Below are positions 27,311-36,200 of a DNA stretch of 50,355 nt, piece by piece. The number at the start of each line of letters is the position of its first letter. Position 1 is the stretch's first letter. The position numbers and the translations under genes are program-made. Source of the stretch: JACKCP01 sp050253255 (lineage in GTDB: Bacteria > Desulfobacterota > Desulfobacteria > Desulfobacterales > JACKCP01); NCBI GenBank assembly GCA_050253255.1, contig JBFWJK010000004.1:1-50355 (forward strand), written 5' to 3'. Under the pieces are notes generated by a model. The model made no database searches. It saw nothing but the letters and a program-made list of their open reading frames with translations, and had not been told where the DNA came from.

Positions 27311-27335
27311 AATTGAGCACAAAGAATAATGTCAA
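27307..27335 (-). promoter_or_regulatory. Candidate sigma-70 promoter for Hdr/Flox cluster A
   Basis: On the minus strand TTGACA (27335-27330) is followed after 17 bases by TTATAG (27312-27307). The -35 matches the consensus exactly. The box pair lies about 120 bases before the hdrCB start. Confidence 0.55.
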
Positions 27336-27554
27336 AGTGATAATATTGATTGACTGATTGCTCGTTATTTGTTTTTTCAATAATTTTTTTTAAGGAGGAC
27401 GAATCCGGTTTTAGTTCAGGAGAGACTGCCCGAAAAAAACTTAATGCTTTAATTTATTTTAAAATCAGTTCACGATTTTAAACATCAGCCCGTCTGTATG
27501 CACACATACAGAATCTCAACTGAAGGGATGTATTTGAATAATCTTAGAAATGAG

Positions 27555-28367
27555 TTAGAAATTATCCTTGTAAAAATCACCGCGTCTGTACTGAAAAAAA
27601 TTTTTCATCCTGTGATTCTTAACTTCACTTATTTTTGATTTATCCAGTTCAAAGCATGCAAGCATTTCATTTTCTTCAAGAAAAACCTTTTCAACCTTTC
27701 CTGAAGGATTTACAAGAAAAGAAACACCAGGGAAATAAAGATTTTTTTTATTTTGCCCGCACTGATTCAGAGCCATTACATAAAGGCCATTGTCATAGGC
27801 CCGAGCAGGGAGATGTCTTTTCCATGATTCAAATTTTTCCTGGGGGGTTCCGCGGGGTGATGCGTGAGGAATTATTATCAGCTCAGCACCTTTCTTTGCC
27901 ATTATAGTTGAAATTTCCGGGAAATGTGCATCAAAGCATAGCTGAATGCCAATCTTCCATCCCATAAAATCAAAAAGTAATATTTCTTTTCCAGGGCTGA
28001 TATGGGGAAGTTCAGGAGGACCAGGCTGAATTTTCCTGTATGAACCAATAAATTTACCTCTGCTGAAAAAACCGTGGCTGGCAAACACCTGATTACCTTT
28101 TTTTTCAGCAAAACCGCACAAAAAAGATATTTTAAAATTCCCGGATAATGATTCAAGCCTGTCGATCATAGAAAGATCGAGCTCAATTGCAGTGTCACAG
28201 ATTTCACTTCCTGTAACATAGCCTGTAAGATTCATTTCGGGAAAAACAACAAGATCGCATTTTTCTTCTGCAGCCTTTTGGAGAAAATATTTTGTTTTTT
28301 CAAAATTATCCTTCAAATTCCCCGGCTCAAAAAGAGCTAATACGGCTCCTGTTTTTAATTTTTCCAT
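27555..28367 (-). CDS. Carbon-nitrogen hydrolase (nitrilase superfamily)
   Basis: About 270 residues. The Glu-Lys-Cys triad is visible: the glutamate in VVFPEMNLTGY, the lysine in RKIQPGPPELPH, and the cysteine in GIQLCFDAHFPE. It fits the nitrilase superfamily, whose members hydrolyse amides, carbamoyl groups or nitriles in the cytoplasm; the substrate is not clear. Its ATG at 28367 overlaps the stop of the siroheme decarboxylase-type gene (TGATG), so the two are translationally coupled. Confidence 0.9.
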   Translation of the reverse strand: MEKLKTGAVLALFEPGNLKDNFEKTKYFLQKAAEEKCDLVVFPEMNLTGYVTGSEICDTAIELDLSMIDRLESLSGNFKISFLCGFAEKKGNQVFASHGFFSRGKFIGSYRKIQPGPPELPHISPGKEILLFDFMGWKIGIQLCFDAHFPEISTIMAKKGAELIIIPHASPRGTPQEKFESWKRHLPARAYDNGLYVMALNQCGQNKKNLYFPGVSFLVNPSGKVEKVFLEENEMLACFELDKSKISEVKNHRMKNFFQYRRGDFYKDNF

Positions 28368-28813
28368 CACACCTTAAATTTTGCTCTGATTTTGAAAACA
28401 TCTGTGGCAGGAAGATTGAGAATTTTTTCAACCCCTGTTTTTTCTTTTATTTCCTGAAGATTTTTTTCAATCTCTTCCATGGACGGAGCAATAAATGTAA
28501 ACCATACATTGAACTTGTTTTTTCTTATGTAATTGTGTGTTACACCTTCGTATGAATTAACTGTTCCGGCAAAAAAATCTATTTTGTCTTCAGGCACTTG
28601 TGCAGCGCACAGAGTTGAAAGAAACCCAAGCTTGTCAGGAAAAAAATTTCCGCCGATTCTCCTTATGACTTCACTTTCCCTGAGTTTTTGAATTCTCCTG
28701 ATAACATCGTCTTCGGCCAGTCCAAGTCTTTCGCCTATTTCCCTGTAAGGTCTTTTTGAAACAGGGAAGTCAGACTGGATCGAGTTTATTATCAATCTGT
28801 CTGTTTTATCCAT
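28367..28813 (-). CDS. Siroheme decarboxylase subunit (AhbA/AhbB-type, Lrp-like fold)
   Basis: 148 residues from the ATG at 28813, three bases after the yjbQ stop; a GTG at 28843 is a possible earlier start. It has a helix-turn-helix (YREIGERLGLAEDDVIRRIQKLRESEVIRRIGG) and an Lrp-like C-terminal part with THNYIRKNKFNVWFTFIAPS, the hallmark of the AhbA/AhbB/NirDL group. These act in pairs to decarboxylate siroheme to didecarboxysiroheme in the alternative haem pathway of sulfate reducers. Only one subunit is in the window. It could be either subunit. Confidence 0.82.
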   Translation of the reverse strand: MDKTDRLIINSIQSDFPVSKRPYREIGERLGLAEDDVIRRIQKLRESEVIRRIGGNFFPDKLGFLSTLCAAQVPEDKIDFFAGTVNSYEGVTHNYIRKNKFNVWFTFIAPSMEEIEKNLQEIKEKTGVEKILNLPATDVFKIRAKFKV

Positions 28814-28815
28814 TT

Positions 28816-29226
28816 TCAGTCTGCATTTATTATATTTATCCACACTTTCCTGGTTCTGGGCCCGTCAAATTCACAAAAATAGATTGCCTGCCAGGTTCCA
28901 AGAGCAAGTTTTCCTTCATTTACTGCAACTATCTGACTTGCGCCAACAAGAGATGACTTGACGTGCGCATCTGAATTACCTTCCATATGCCTGTAAGCAG
29001 GATCATTGGGTACCAGTCTGTTCAAAGTCTGAATTATGTCATATTCTACATTGGGGTCTGCATTTTCGTTTATTGTTACAGCAGCAGTTGTATGGGGTAC
29101 AAAAATGTGGCAAAGTCCGTTATTTATTCCTGACTCCCTCACAGCTTCAGATACTCCGGCCGTTATATCAATAAACTGGCTTGATTCTTCAGAATTGACT
29201 TTTAAAAGAAGCTTTTCCACAATCAC
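28816..29226 (-). CDS. yjbQ: YjbQ family protein (UPF0047)
   Basis: 136 residues. Family motifs: GLCHIFVPHTTAAVTINENADP, the S-D-A-H-VKSSLVG stretch and the LGTWQAIYFCEFDGPR ending. YjbQ proteins are small homotrimers with a metal-like site; a thiamin phosphate synthase side activity has been reported for this family, but the physiological role is unclear. It is the first gene of a three-gene operon with the siroheme decarboxylase-type gene and the nitrilase gene. Confidence 0.92.
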   Translation of the reverse strand: MIVEKLLLKVNSEESSQFIDITAGVSEAVRESGINNGLCHIFVPHTTAAVTINENADPNVEYDIIQTLNRLVPNDPAYRHMEGNSDAHVKSSLVGASQIVAVNEGKLALGTWQAIYFCEFDGPRTRKVWINIINAD

Positions 29227-29244
29227 AATCCTTTACATAAAAGG

Positions 29245-29275
29245 TAAAAAAAAGCCCTGTCAATAAGACAAGGCT
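29245..29275 (-). terminator. Terminator of dsrC
   Basis: AGCCCTGTC pairs with GACAAGGCT (one mismatch) around loop AATAA. On the minus strand it is followed by a run of eight T. It ends dsrC transcription and separates it from yjbQ. Confidence 0.8.
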
Positions 29276-29307
29276 CTTTCTGACTTTATTGTGATAACTT
29301 AAGGATA

Positions 29308-29625
29308 TTATACACAACCTGTTGGCTTTGGAAGTCCAGCCATTTTACAAGCTCCTTTTCCTGGTCCTGATGGGAAAAGCTCGTAAATGTACTTAAGTTT
29401 GAAACCTGTAAGTTTTGAAAGAACACGTACCATTGGAGCGATACCGTTTTTCTTGTAGTAGTCCTGAAGAATATCAATCACTTTCCAGTGTTCATCAGTA
29501 AGCTCTTCAATACCTTCTTCTTTTTTAACGTATTCAACCCATTCTTTGTTATAGTTGTTGAAATCGTCAAGAAAGCCGTCTTCATCAACTACAAATGTTT
29601 GACCATTAAATTCAATTTCTGCCAT
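29308..29625 (-). CDS. dsrC: DsrC/TusE sulfur-carrier protein
   Basis: 105 residues. The C-terminal arm carries two cysteines spaced C-x10-C (Cys93 and the penultimate Cys104 in CKMAGLPKPTGC), the signature of true DsrC, whose trisulfide/disulfide form is the physiological partner of dissimilatory sulfite reductase. The N-terminal FNGQTFVVDEDGFLDD and EHWKVIDILQDYY also fit. AGGAGG lies before the ATG at 29625. It stands alone with its own promoter and terminator, between the two Hdr/Flox clusters. Its disulfide could be a substrate for the HdrB-type subunit; that is inference. Confidence 0.95.
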   Translation of the reverse strand: MAEIEFNGQTFVVDEDGFLDDFNNYNKEWVEYVKKEEGIEELTDEHWKVIDILQDYYKKNGIAPMVRVLSKLTGFKLKYIYELFPSGPGKGACKMAGLPKPTGCV

Positions 29626-29722
29626 CACTTCCTCCTGTAAATATGTTTATAATTCTTTTATCTTGGGCATTTGCCCTTTTTTCCTGCATAAAGAGCGGTT
29701 TAAATATTCCGACTAGGTAATC

Positions 29723-29752
29723 TTTTTAACCAAATGCAATTATCTTGTCAAC
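29723..29752 (-). promoter_or_regulatory. Candidate promoter of dsrC
   Basis: On the minus strand TTGACA (29752-29747) is followed by TAAAAA (29728-29723) at an 18-base spacing. The -35 is perfect, the -10 poor. It lies about 100 bases upstream of dsrC. Confidence 0.4.
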
Positions 29753-29836
29753 AATCAAATTTCCTTGAAATTTTAAAACCCGATTCTAATTTATCAGACA
29801 TCAATTGGAAAGATTGACAAAAAATATTTGTGCTGT

Positions 29837-29864
29837 AAAAAACCGGGCCTGTTAAGACCCGGAT
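29837..29864 (-). terminator. Terminator of Hdr/Flox cluster B
   Basis: CCGGG pairs with CCCGG around a ten-base loop with extra A/T pairing outside, followed by six T on the minus strand. It lies a few bases beyond the floxA stop of cluster B. Confidence 0.7.
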
Positions 29865-29869
29865 TGATT

Positions 29870-30721
29870 TTAGTACTCTCTTGGAGTCTTGTTAATCTGC
29901 TCCAGAGTAAAAACAGGGCCGTCCTTGCACACAAGTTCTTTCCCTATGTTGCAGCGGCCGCACATTCCTATTCCGCACTTCATTCTGTTTTCAAGACTCA
30001 TTATTATATGATCGTGCTTGTACCCAAGTTTATCTAAAACAGGCTGGGTAAACTTGATCATCATCGGAGGACCGCACACTATTGCATAAGTATCATCACT
30101 TGCAGGAGGTGCCACCTTGTCTGCTATCTGAGGTACAAATCCCTTGTGGAATCTCCAGTCGGGATCATCTGTTCCGTCAACTGTGATGTGCATGTTTACA
30201 TCATCACGGTCTCCCCACTCGTTAAGTTCGTCAAGATACAAAAGATGACCCGGTGTTCTTGCTCCGTATACTACATCTATTGTTCCAAACTTTGAACGGT
30301 TTGCAGGATCTATCATCATCTTGATTGATGATCTTAGTGTTGTATAGGCAAAACCGCCGCCTACTATAAATATATTTTTTCCTTCAAGAATTTCCCAGGG
30401 ATACCAGTTTCCAAGCGGGCCTCTAAGACCCATTACATCGCCGACCTTCATTGAATGAAGATAGGATGTAACTTTTCCTGCTTTAAATACTGTAAATTTT
30501 ACAAATCCCTTTTCTGTTGGTGAAGAGGCTATACCAATCGGTATCTCACCAAGACCTGGAACTGAAAGTTCTGCAAACTGGCCTGACTTGTATGCAAACT
30601 TTTCTTCATCTTCAGGATTTAGAAATACAAACTTGAATGTCTTTAGTAATTTATCGTCCGTTTCGGTGATTATCTCATCAATACGAACCGGATACGGCTT
30701 ATATGGATTTGCTGCTCTCAC
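29870..30721 (-). CDS. floxA: FloxA, FAD/NAD(P)-binding subunit (cluster B copy)
   Basis: 283 residues, identical in protein to the copy at 19451-20302: FAD barrel, nucleotide-binding domain with VGGGFAYTT, and the C-terminal CGIGMCGRC [2Fe-2S] motif. The DNA differs in the last few codons and in the stop codon (TAA here, TGA there). GTG start with AAGGAG before it. It is the last gene of cluster B. Confidence 0.85.
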   Translation of the reverse strand: MRAANPYKPYPVRIDEIITETDDKLLKTFKFVFLNPEDEEKFAYKSGQFAELSVPGLGEIPIGIASSPTEKGFVKFTVFKAGKVTSYLHSMKVGDVMGLRGPLGNWYPWEILEGKNIFIVGGGFAYTTLRSSIKMMIDPANRSKFGTIDVVYGARTPGHLLYLDELNEWGDRDDVNMHITVDGTDDPDWRFHKGFVPQIADKVAPPASDDTYAIVCGPPMMIKFTQPVLDKLGYKHDHIIMSLENRMKCGIGMCGRCNIGKELVCKDGPVFTLEQINKTPREY

Positions 30722-32516
30722 TTTTTTTCTCCTTTTCCTGCCGGACTATTTTGATGGTTCGTAGTCATTCATCTGCTGACATACTTTACGGATATCAATG
30801 TTCACAGGACACTGACTTACGCATCTGCCGCAGCCTACACACATTATCCCGTCTTCATACTTGTCAAGATAATACTTGAGCTTATGCATGAAACGGTTTC
30901 TTGTCCTCTGCCAGGCTTCGTGTCTTGGGTCATGACCTGTTGTGTGAACAGAATATACTTCCGACATACAGGTATCCCAGTTGCGCATTCTTATTCCGTC
31001 TTTTCCCTTTACCTCATCCTGGATATCAAAACACCAGCAGGTCGGGCAGGCATAGGTACAGGTTCCGCAGTTGATACACGCAAAAGCCGCTTCTTCCCAG
31101 AACGGTGCTTCATATAGGTCAAGGATTGTCATTTTTTCTATTTTATCATAGGAAACTTTTGACTTTATTTTTCCTTCTGCCTGTTCTTTAAGCTCTGCAA
31201 GTTTTGATTCTATTCCTGAATCACCTTCTGCAAATCCTGCTGCCGCTGCAAATTTTTCTCCTTTTTCTGTTAAAACCTTTCCTATGTATGAATCTCCTGC
31301 ATCTGCAAGGATTATATCAAGGAATGACTCATCAAAAGGACCTGTGCCGCAGCTTGTGCTGAAATTTACCGCTGACGGGTTGTTTTCTGCCATACCTACA
31401 AGGGTAAGATTTTCATATCTTCTTTCAAAATAAGGATCTTTATAATCATCTGTTATAAAGTTCTTTTTCAATATCTCCACTGCCTTTGCATCGTATGGAC
31501 GGATTCCAACAGCTGCACGCGGTGTTTCATCAAAAGGCACTTCTTCAAGTATATGATGGCCTTCTTTATTTTCATCAAGGCTGTAGGAAAACATTACTTC
31601 CGACTGGGGAAGTACCACTTCCTTTACCGACATTCTGGTCTCGCCGTATTCAAGGTCCGGAGTTTCTCCGTCTTTAAGCTCCTTGAATGTATGACCTTTT
31701 TTTTCTTTTACCGGACCTGCAAGTCTGTATGACTTCTGCACTTTTTCCATTGCACCGGCCCAGTCTGATTTTTTTATGCTTATCATTTTCATGGCTGTTC
31801 CTTTTTCATCTCCTCAAGGTTCATGATCCACATGGTCTCTTCAGGGCCTATTTTATAAATTCATTCGGGTCGTTGATTTTGTACTGATCAAGTGCAGGAC
31901 GCTGTTCCAGCTCCATTCCAGTTTCAAAACCGTATTTCTCCACACAGTCTTTTATTGTCTTGCGTGTGAAGTATCTCATTTTTATGTCCATGGGGCATGC
32001 TGCTTCACAGGCGCCGCAGTCTGTACAGCGGCCTGCGTCATGAAACGCTCTCAAAAAATGATAGGTGAGCACATCTGTATCATTATCGCTCTTTCCTACC
32101 CACTGGGGACGGGATTCGTCTACAAAGCAGGTCGGGCAGTAACAAAGCGGGCATGCATTTCTGCACGCATAGCAGCGGGTACATTCTGAAAGAAGTTCTC
32201 CAAAAAAGTTCCATCTCTCATCTGCACTCATTTTTTCCACTTCATCAACATCTGCAAATCTGTCTGTAATTTCAAGTTCAGGAACTTCTGCTCCGGCAAG
32301 CTCATCAAAAATTACAGGGTTTCTTTTGATGCAGGTTTTGCAGTTTGACTGTAACACATCTTTTTTCGCTACTTTCTTTTCAAAACCATCTCCCTTGATT
32401 GTGATGGTTTCATTATCATCTTCAACTGAAGTGATTTCTCCTTCTGCAAGATCAAGAAGTGCTTTTTTATCTGCAAGTCCTGTACACGGAACACCTATTA
32501 TGTAAAGCTGATCACG
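30027..32516 (-). repeat. Near-identical duplicated segment, copy 2 (floxABC of cluster B)
   Basis: Counterpart of 19608-22097 at a constant offset of 10419. I saw no differences within it by eye. Silent changes begin at 32517 on one side and 30026 on the other. Confidence 0.9.
30746..31792 (-). CDS. floxB: FloxB, iron-sulfur subunit (cluster B copy)
   Basis: 348 residues, identical to the protein of cluster A at 20327-21373, with both C-terminal [4Fe-4S] motifs (CINCGTCTYACPTC and CVGCGRCVSQCPVNI). Its upstream and downstream gaps are also identical to those of cluster A. AAGGA precedes the ATG. Confidence 0.85.
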   Translation of the reverse strand: MKMISIKKSDWAGAMEKVQKSYRLAGPVKEKKGHTFKELKDGETPDLEYGETRMSVKEVVLPQSEVMFSYSLDENKEGHHILEEVPFDETPRAAVGIRPYDAKAVEILKKNFITDDYKDPYFERRYENLTLVGMAENNPSAVNFSTSCGTGPFDESFLDIILADAGDSYIGKVLTEKGEKFAAAAGFAEGDSGIESKLAELKEQAEGKIKSKVSYDKIEKMTILDLYEAPFWEEAAFACINCGTCTYACPTCWCFDIQDEVKGKDGIRMRNWDTCMSEVYSVHTTGHDPRHEAWQRTRNRFMHKLKYYLDKYEDGIMCVGCGRCVSQCPVNIDIRKVCQQMNDYEPSK

Positions 32517-32795
32517 TTTGATTTTGTTTTCAATTATATGAGTTACAAGGTTTCTGCTGTCACATCCCTTTACTACTATTCCAACCTTGTCTTTACGGTT
32601 AGTTACATAATTTACAAGGTTCATGCGGCAGTTGCAGTCAAATACAAGATTTTCTGCTTCCTTTTCACTTTTTGCCATATAGGGCTCGGACATGTAGCCC
32701 AGTGTTCCTTTACGAAACCCTATTACCACATCCACCTTACCCTCGCTTAAAATCTTTTTGGATATTTCTTTTATTTTATCTGTATATGCGTCCAT
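31848..32795 (-). CDS. floxC: FloxC, FrhB-like iron-sulfur subunit (cluster B copy)
   Basis: 315 residues, identical in protein to 21429-22376. The first 280 bases of the gene (32517-32795) differ from cluster A at many third positions without changing a residue, while the rest is identical. This shows the two copies are old enough to have diverged and that the identical part was probably homogenised later. It overlaps the upstream mvhD gene by one base. Confidence 0.83.
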   Translation of the reverse strand: MDAYTDKIKEISKKILSEGKVDVVIGFRKGTLGYMSEPYMAKSEKEAENLVFDCNCRMNLVNYVTNRKDKVGIVVKGCDSRNLVTHIIENKIKRDQLYIIGVPCTGLADKKALLDLAEGEITSVEDDNETITIKGDGFEKKVAKKDVLQSNCKTCIKRNPVIFDELAGAEVPELEITDRFADVDEVEKMSADERWNFFGELLSECTRCYACRNACPLCYCPTCFVDESRPQWVGKSDNDTDVLTYHFLRAFHDAGRCTDCGACEAACPMDIKMRYFTRKTIKDCVEKYGFETGMELEQRPALDQYKINDPNEFIK

Positions 32796-33232
32796 TATTC
32801 AGTATCCTTAGTTGGGTAACGCTTAACAAATTTTTTATTCGGGCCCAGTACCTTCACTTTTTCTGCAACCTGCTTTGCAACATCTGCAAACTTTACTGCT
32901 TCAGCAGATGAAATCCATGAAAAATGAAGTCTGTCTTCATCAAGACCTACGAATTCCATAAGGTCCTTGAAAAGCTGAAATTTACGGCGTGCATAGTAAT
33001 TACCTTCCAGGTAATGGCAGTCTCCGGGATGTCAGCCGGAAACCCATACTGCATCTGCACCTTCCCTTAAAGCCGAAAGAAAAAATTTGGGACTCATTCT
33101 TCCTGTACATGGTATTCTTATTACCCTGAAATTATCAGGATACTGAAAACGGCTTACTCCCGCAAGGTCTGCTGCACCGTAGCTGCACCAGTTGCAGAGA
33201 AAACTCACAATCTTTGGTTCATATTCACTCAT
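32795..33232 (-). CDS. floxD: FloxD/MvhD-type subunit, selenocysteine form (UGA at codon 67)
   Basis: 145 residues when the in-frame UGA at 33034-33032 is read as selenocysteine. The frame runs on without interruption after it, through HPGDCHYLEGNYYARRKFQ to TAA at 32797-32795. The cluster A paralogue has Cys67 at exactly this place (VWVSGCHPGDC against VWVSG-U-HPGDC). Other cluster cysteines (FLCNWCSYGAADLAG, IPCTGRMSP) are kept. A stem-loop follows the UGA at 16 bases. The ATG at 33232 has AAGGAG upstream; a TTG two codons earlier is unlikely. It probably adapts Flox to HdrA. A simple stop-codon prediction would cut this gene after 66 codons. Confidence 0.9.
32999..33015 (-). promoter_or_regulatory. 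Putative SECIS stem-loop in mvhD of cluster B
   Basis: On the coding strand ATTACC-TGGAA-GGTAAT forms a perfect 6-bp stem with a five-base loop, beginning 16 bases after the UGA. Position fits bacterial SECIS elements, which lie within the reading frame directly after the UGA. Confidence 0.5.
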
Positions 33233-33285
33233 TGCCAAACTCCTTATATAAATCTCCGCTTTTAAAAAGCGGAGAATTTTTAGTT

Positions 33286-36200
33286 TTATGCGTTTACTGC
33301 AAAAATCTGGCTGAAAATCTGGTCATTGTCAAAGCCGTTATGGTGAATTGCACCTGAACGGCACGATGCAACACAAAGACCGCATCCCTTACAAAGAACA
33401 GGATTGATTTCAGCTTTTCCTGCAAAAGGCCCTTCTGTCAAGAATGAAGGCGCGGAGTACGGACAAACGCTTACACAGATTCCGCAGCCGCTGCACAGAA
33501 CAGGGTCAACCTTTGCAACCTGACCGCTTGTAAATATTTCTTTTCTTGCAAGAAGAGTTATTGCTCTTGATGCAGCAGCCTTACCCTGGGCAATCGCTTC
33601 CTCAATAGGCTTGGGATAATGTGCTATACCTGCAAGAAAAACACCGTCAGTTGCAAACTCGGAAGGTCCAAGCTTTGCATGAGCTTCTATGAAGAATCCG
33701 TCATCATTCATAGGAAGCTTGTAGAACTGGGCAAGATCGTTCACAGCACTTGGAACAATAGCTGTTGCAAGAGAAATAACATCCGGTTCTATTTCAAGGT
33801 CACGGTTAAGAACATGATCTTTCACAACTATCTTCAGATTTCCGTTTTCAACTGAAACTTTTGGCTTATTTTCAAGATCGTATCTTACAAAAATAACGCC
33901 TGCATCCCTTGCTTCCTTGTAAAGATATTCCTTCTCACCGTAAGTTCTGATATCCCTGTAAAGAATAAATACATTCATATCCGGCTTGCGGCGCTTAAGC
34001 TCAAGGGCATTGTCAACCGAATGAGTACAGCAAACTCTTGAACAGTATGGTCTTTCCGGCTCACGAGAACCTACACACTGGATGAAAACAGCGCAATCAG
34101 CATCCTTGACAAGTGAATCATCGGACTTCATTTTTTCGTCCATTTCAAGAGTTGTCAGAACCCTTGAATCATTGCCGTACATATACTCATCAGGAGTATA
34201 TGCCTTACCGCCTGTAGCCATTACAGCAATGCCGTGCTCAAGGACAGCTTCCTGCCCGTTTTCATTGAGTTTTGCACTGAAGTTTCCAACAAAACCGTCA
34301 ACATTTTCAATTGTTGTATTGAGATGGATTTTAATTTTGTCATTCGATTTTATTTTTTCAACAAGCTCTGCAACCTTATCGCCTATAACTTCACCTTTTG
34401 GAGTCTTGTAAAGTTTAAGGGCATTACCGCCGAGTCTGTCTGATTTTTCAATAATATGGGTTTCATATCCCTGAAGAGCAAGGGTTTCAGCAGCAGCCAT
34501 ACCTGCCAGACCGCCTCCAACTATCATTGCTGTCTGACCAACCTGAAGCTGAGCTTCTGCAAGAGGATTCTGAAGAGCAACCTTTGCTACACCCATTCTT
34601 ACAAGGTCCATTGCTTTTTCTGTTGCTTTTTCAGGGCTTTCTTTATGAACCCAGGAATCCTGGTTTCTTATATTGACCATTTCAAACATGTACTTGTTAA
34701 GACCTGCAGCCATGAGAGTTTCCTGGAAAAGAGGCTCATGGGTCTTTGGCGTACAGGCAGCAACAACGATTCTGTTAAGATTCTGTTCCTTGATAATCTG
34801 GGTCATCTTATCCTGAGTATCCTGAGAACAGGAGAACATATTATCTGTGGTAAACTCAACAAAAGGAAGAGTCTTTGCATATTCAGCAACAGAAGGAACG
34901 TCAACAACACCGCCGATATTTACTCCGCAGTGGCAGACAAAAACACCGATTCTTGGAGCTTCTCCAAACACATCCCTTTCAGGTGTAGCCTGAATTTCCT
35001 TGAGCATTGTTCCCCGCACAGGAGCAAGACCCTCGCCGGCAACACCGGCAGCAGCACTGGCATCAACCATTGACTGGGGAATATCCCTTGGACCGAGGAA
35101 AGCACCTGAGGCGACAATACCTTTTCTTGATGTCTCAACAGGGGTAAATGTACCTGTCTGGGCAAAATTACCAGGTGTAAGTTCTATATTCAGATTTTTT
35201 GCAAGTTCAATTGTTGAAGCATCTATTTCAAGACCCACAGAAAGAACGATCATATTGAAGACTTCTGTCTGGATCTTTCCCTGATCATCAACATATCTGA
35301 CTTCCAGGTCATCTGTCTCAGGAACCGGATTTATTGTATGAACCCTGCTTCTGACAAAACGTACTCCATCATCTTTTGCTTTTTCATAATAGCGCTCGAA
35401 ATCCTTACCATGGGTTCTCATGTCCATGTAAAAAATTGCGCAGTCAAGATCACCGCCTGAATGCTCTTTGGCTATTACAGCTTCCTTGATTGCATACATA
35501 CAGCATACAGATGAGCAGTATCCATTATCACAGCGGTTTATATCCCTTGAACCTATACACTGGAAAAAAGCAACTTTTTTAGGTTCTTCATGATCTTTTG
35601 ACTGTTTTACAAGATGACCAAGAGTTGGACCTGAAGCAGAAAGAAGTCTTTCAAATTCCAGGGCTGTAACTACGTTTGGAAATTTTGTATACTGATATGT
35701 ATCAAACACTGAAGGGTCAAACGCTTTAAAGCCCGGAGCAAGAACAACTGAACCGACATTTAGTTTTACGGTTTCAGGCTTGTCATCATAGTTAATAGCT
35801 CCTGTAGGACATGTTTTTTCACAAAGTCCGCACTTTCCCTTTGTCAGTTTAATACAGTTTTCTGCATCAATTACAAACTTAAGAGGAACAGCCTGATCAT
35901 ATTCAACATAAATGGCTTTTCTTTTGTTAAGACCTGCATTGTAATCATTATCCACCTTTTTGGGGCATTTCTCAACGCAGGCACCGCAAGCAATACACTT
36001 GTCCATGTCAACGTATCTGGGCTTCTTCAAAACCTCAACTTCGAAATTTCCCGCTTCTCCTGAAATTGATGTTACTTCGCTTAGAGTCATCAATTCAATA
36101 TTCTGATGCCGGCCGACCTCGACCAGTTTAGGTGAGATAATTCACATTGCACAGTCGTTGGTTGGGAATGTCTTGTCCAGCTGAGCCATTACACCGCCGA

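Larger units (their letters stand above)
27190..27554. other. Intergenic region of 365 bases between the nitrilase gene and cluster A
   Basis: No believable gene. It holds the cluster A promoter (27307-27335), the two ATAGCTAT palindromes, and a hairpin at 27494-27511 (CTGTATG / CATACAG, loop CACA) just after the nitrilase gene. An open frame of 63 codons on the minus strand lacks a coding pattern. Confidence 0.6.

Noticed and set aside
27189..27380. A 63-codon open frame upstream of hdrCB on the minus strand
   Set aside because: It overlaps the promoter and palindromes, has no ribosome binding site and no recognisable pattern.
33032..33034. Reading the UGA in mvhD as a gene-ending stop or pseudogene
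   Set aside because: The frame continues with full conservation to the paralogue's end, the UGA replaces a conserved cysteine exactly, and hdrA upstream shows the same feature.
36093..36144. Starting the cluster B hdrA gene at the internal ATG at 36093
   Set aside because: This would drop the FAD-binding motif and the conserved NDCAM segment, and there is a good ATG with AGGAGA at 36321.
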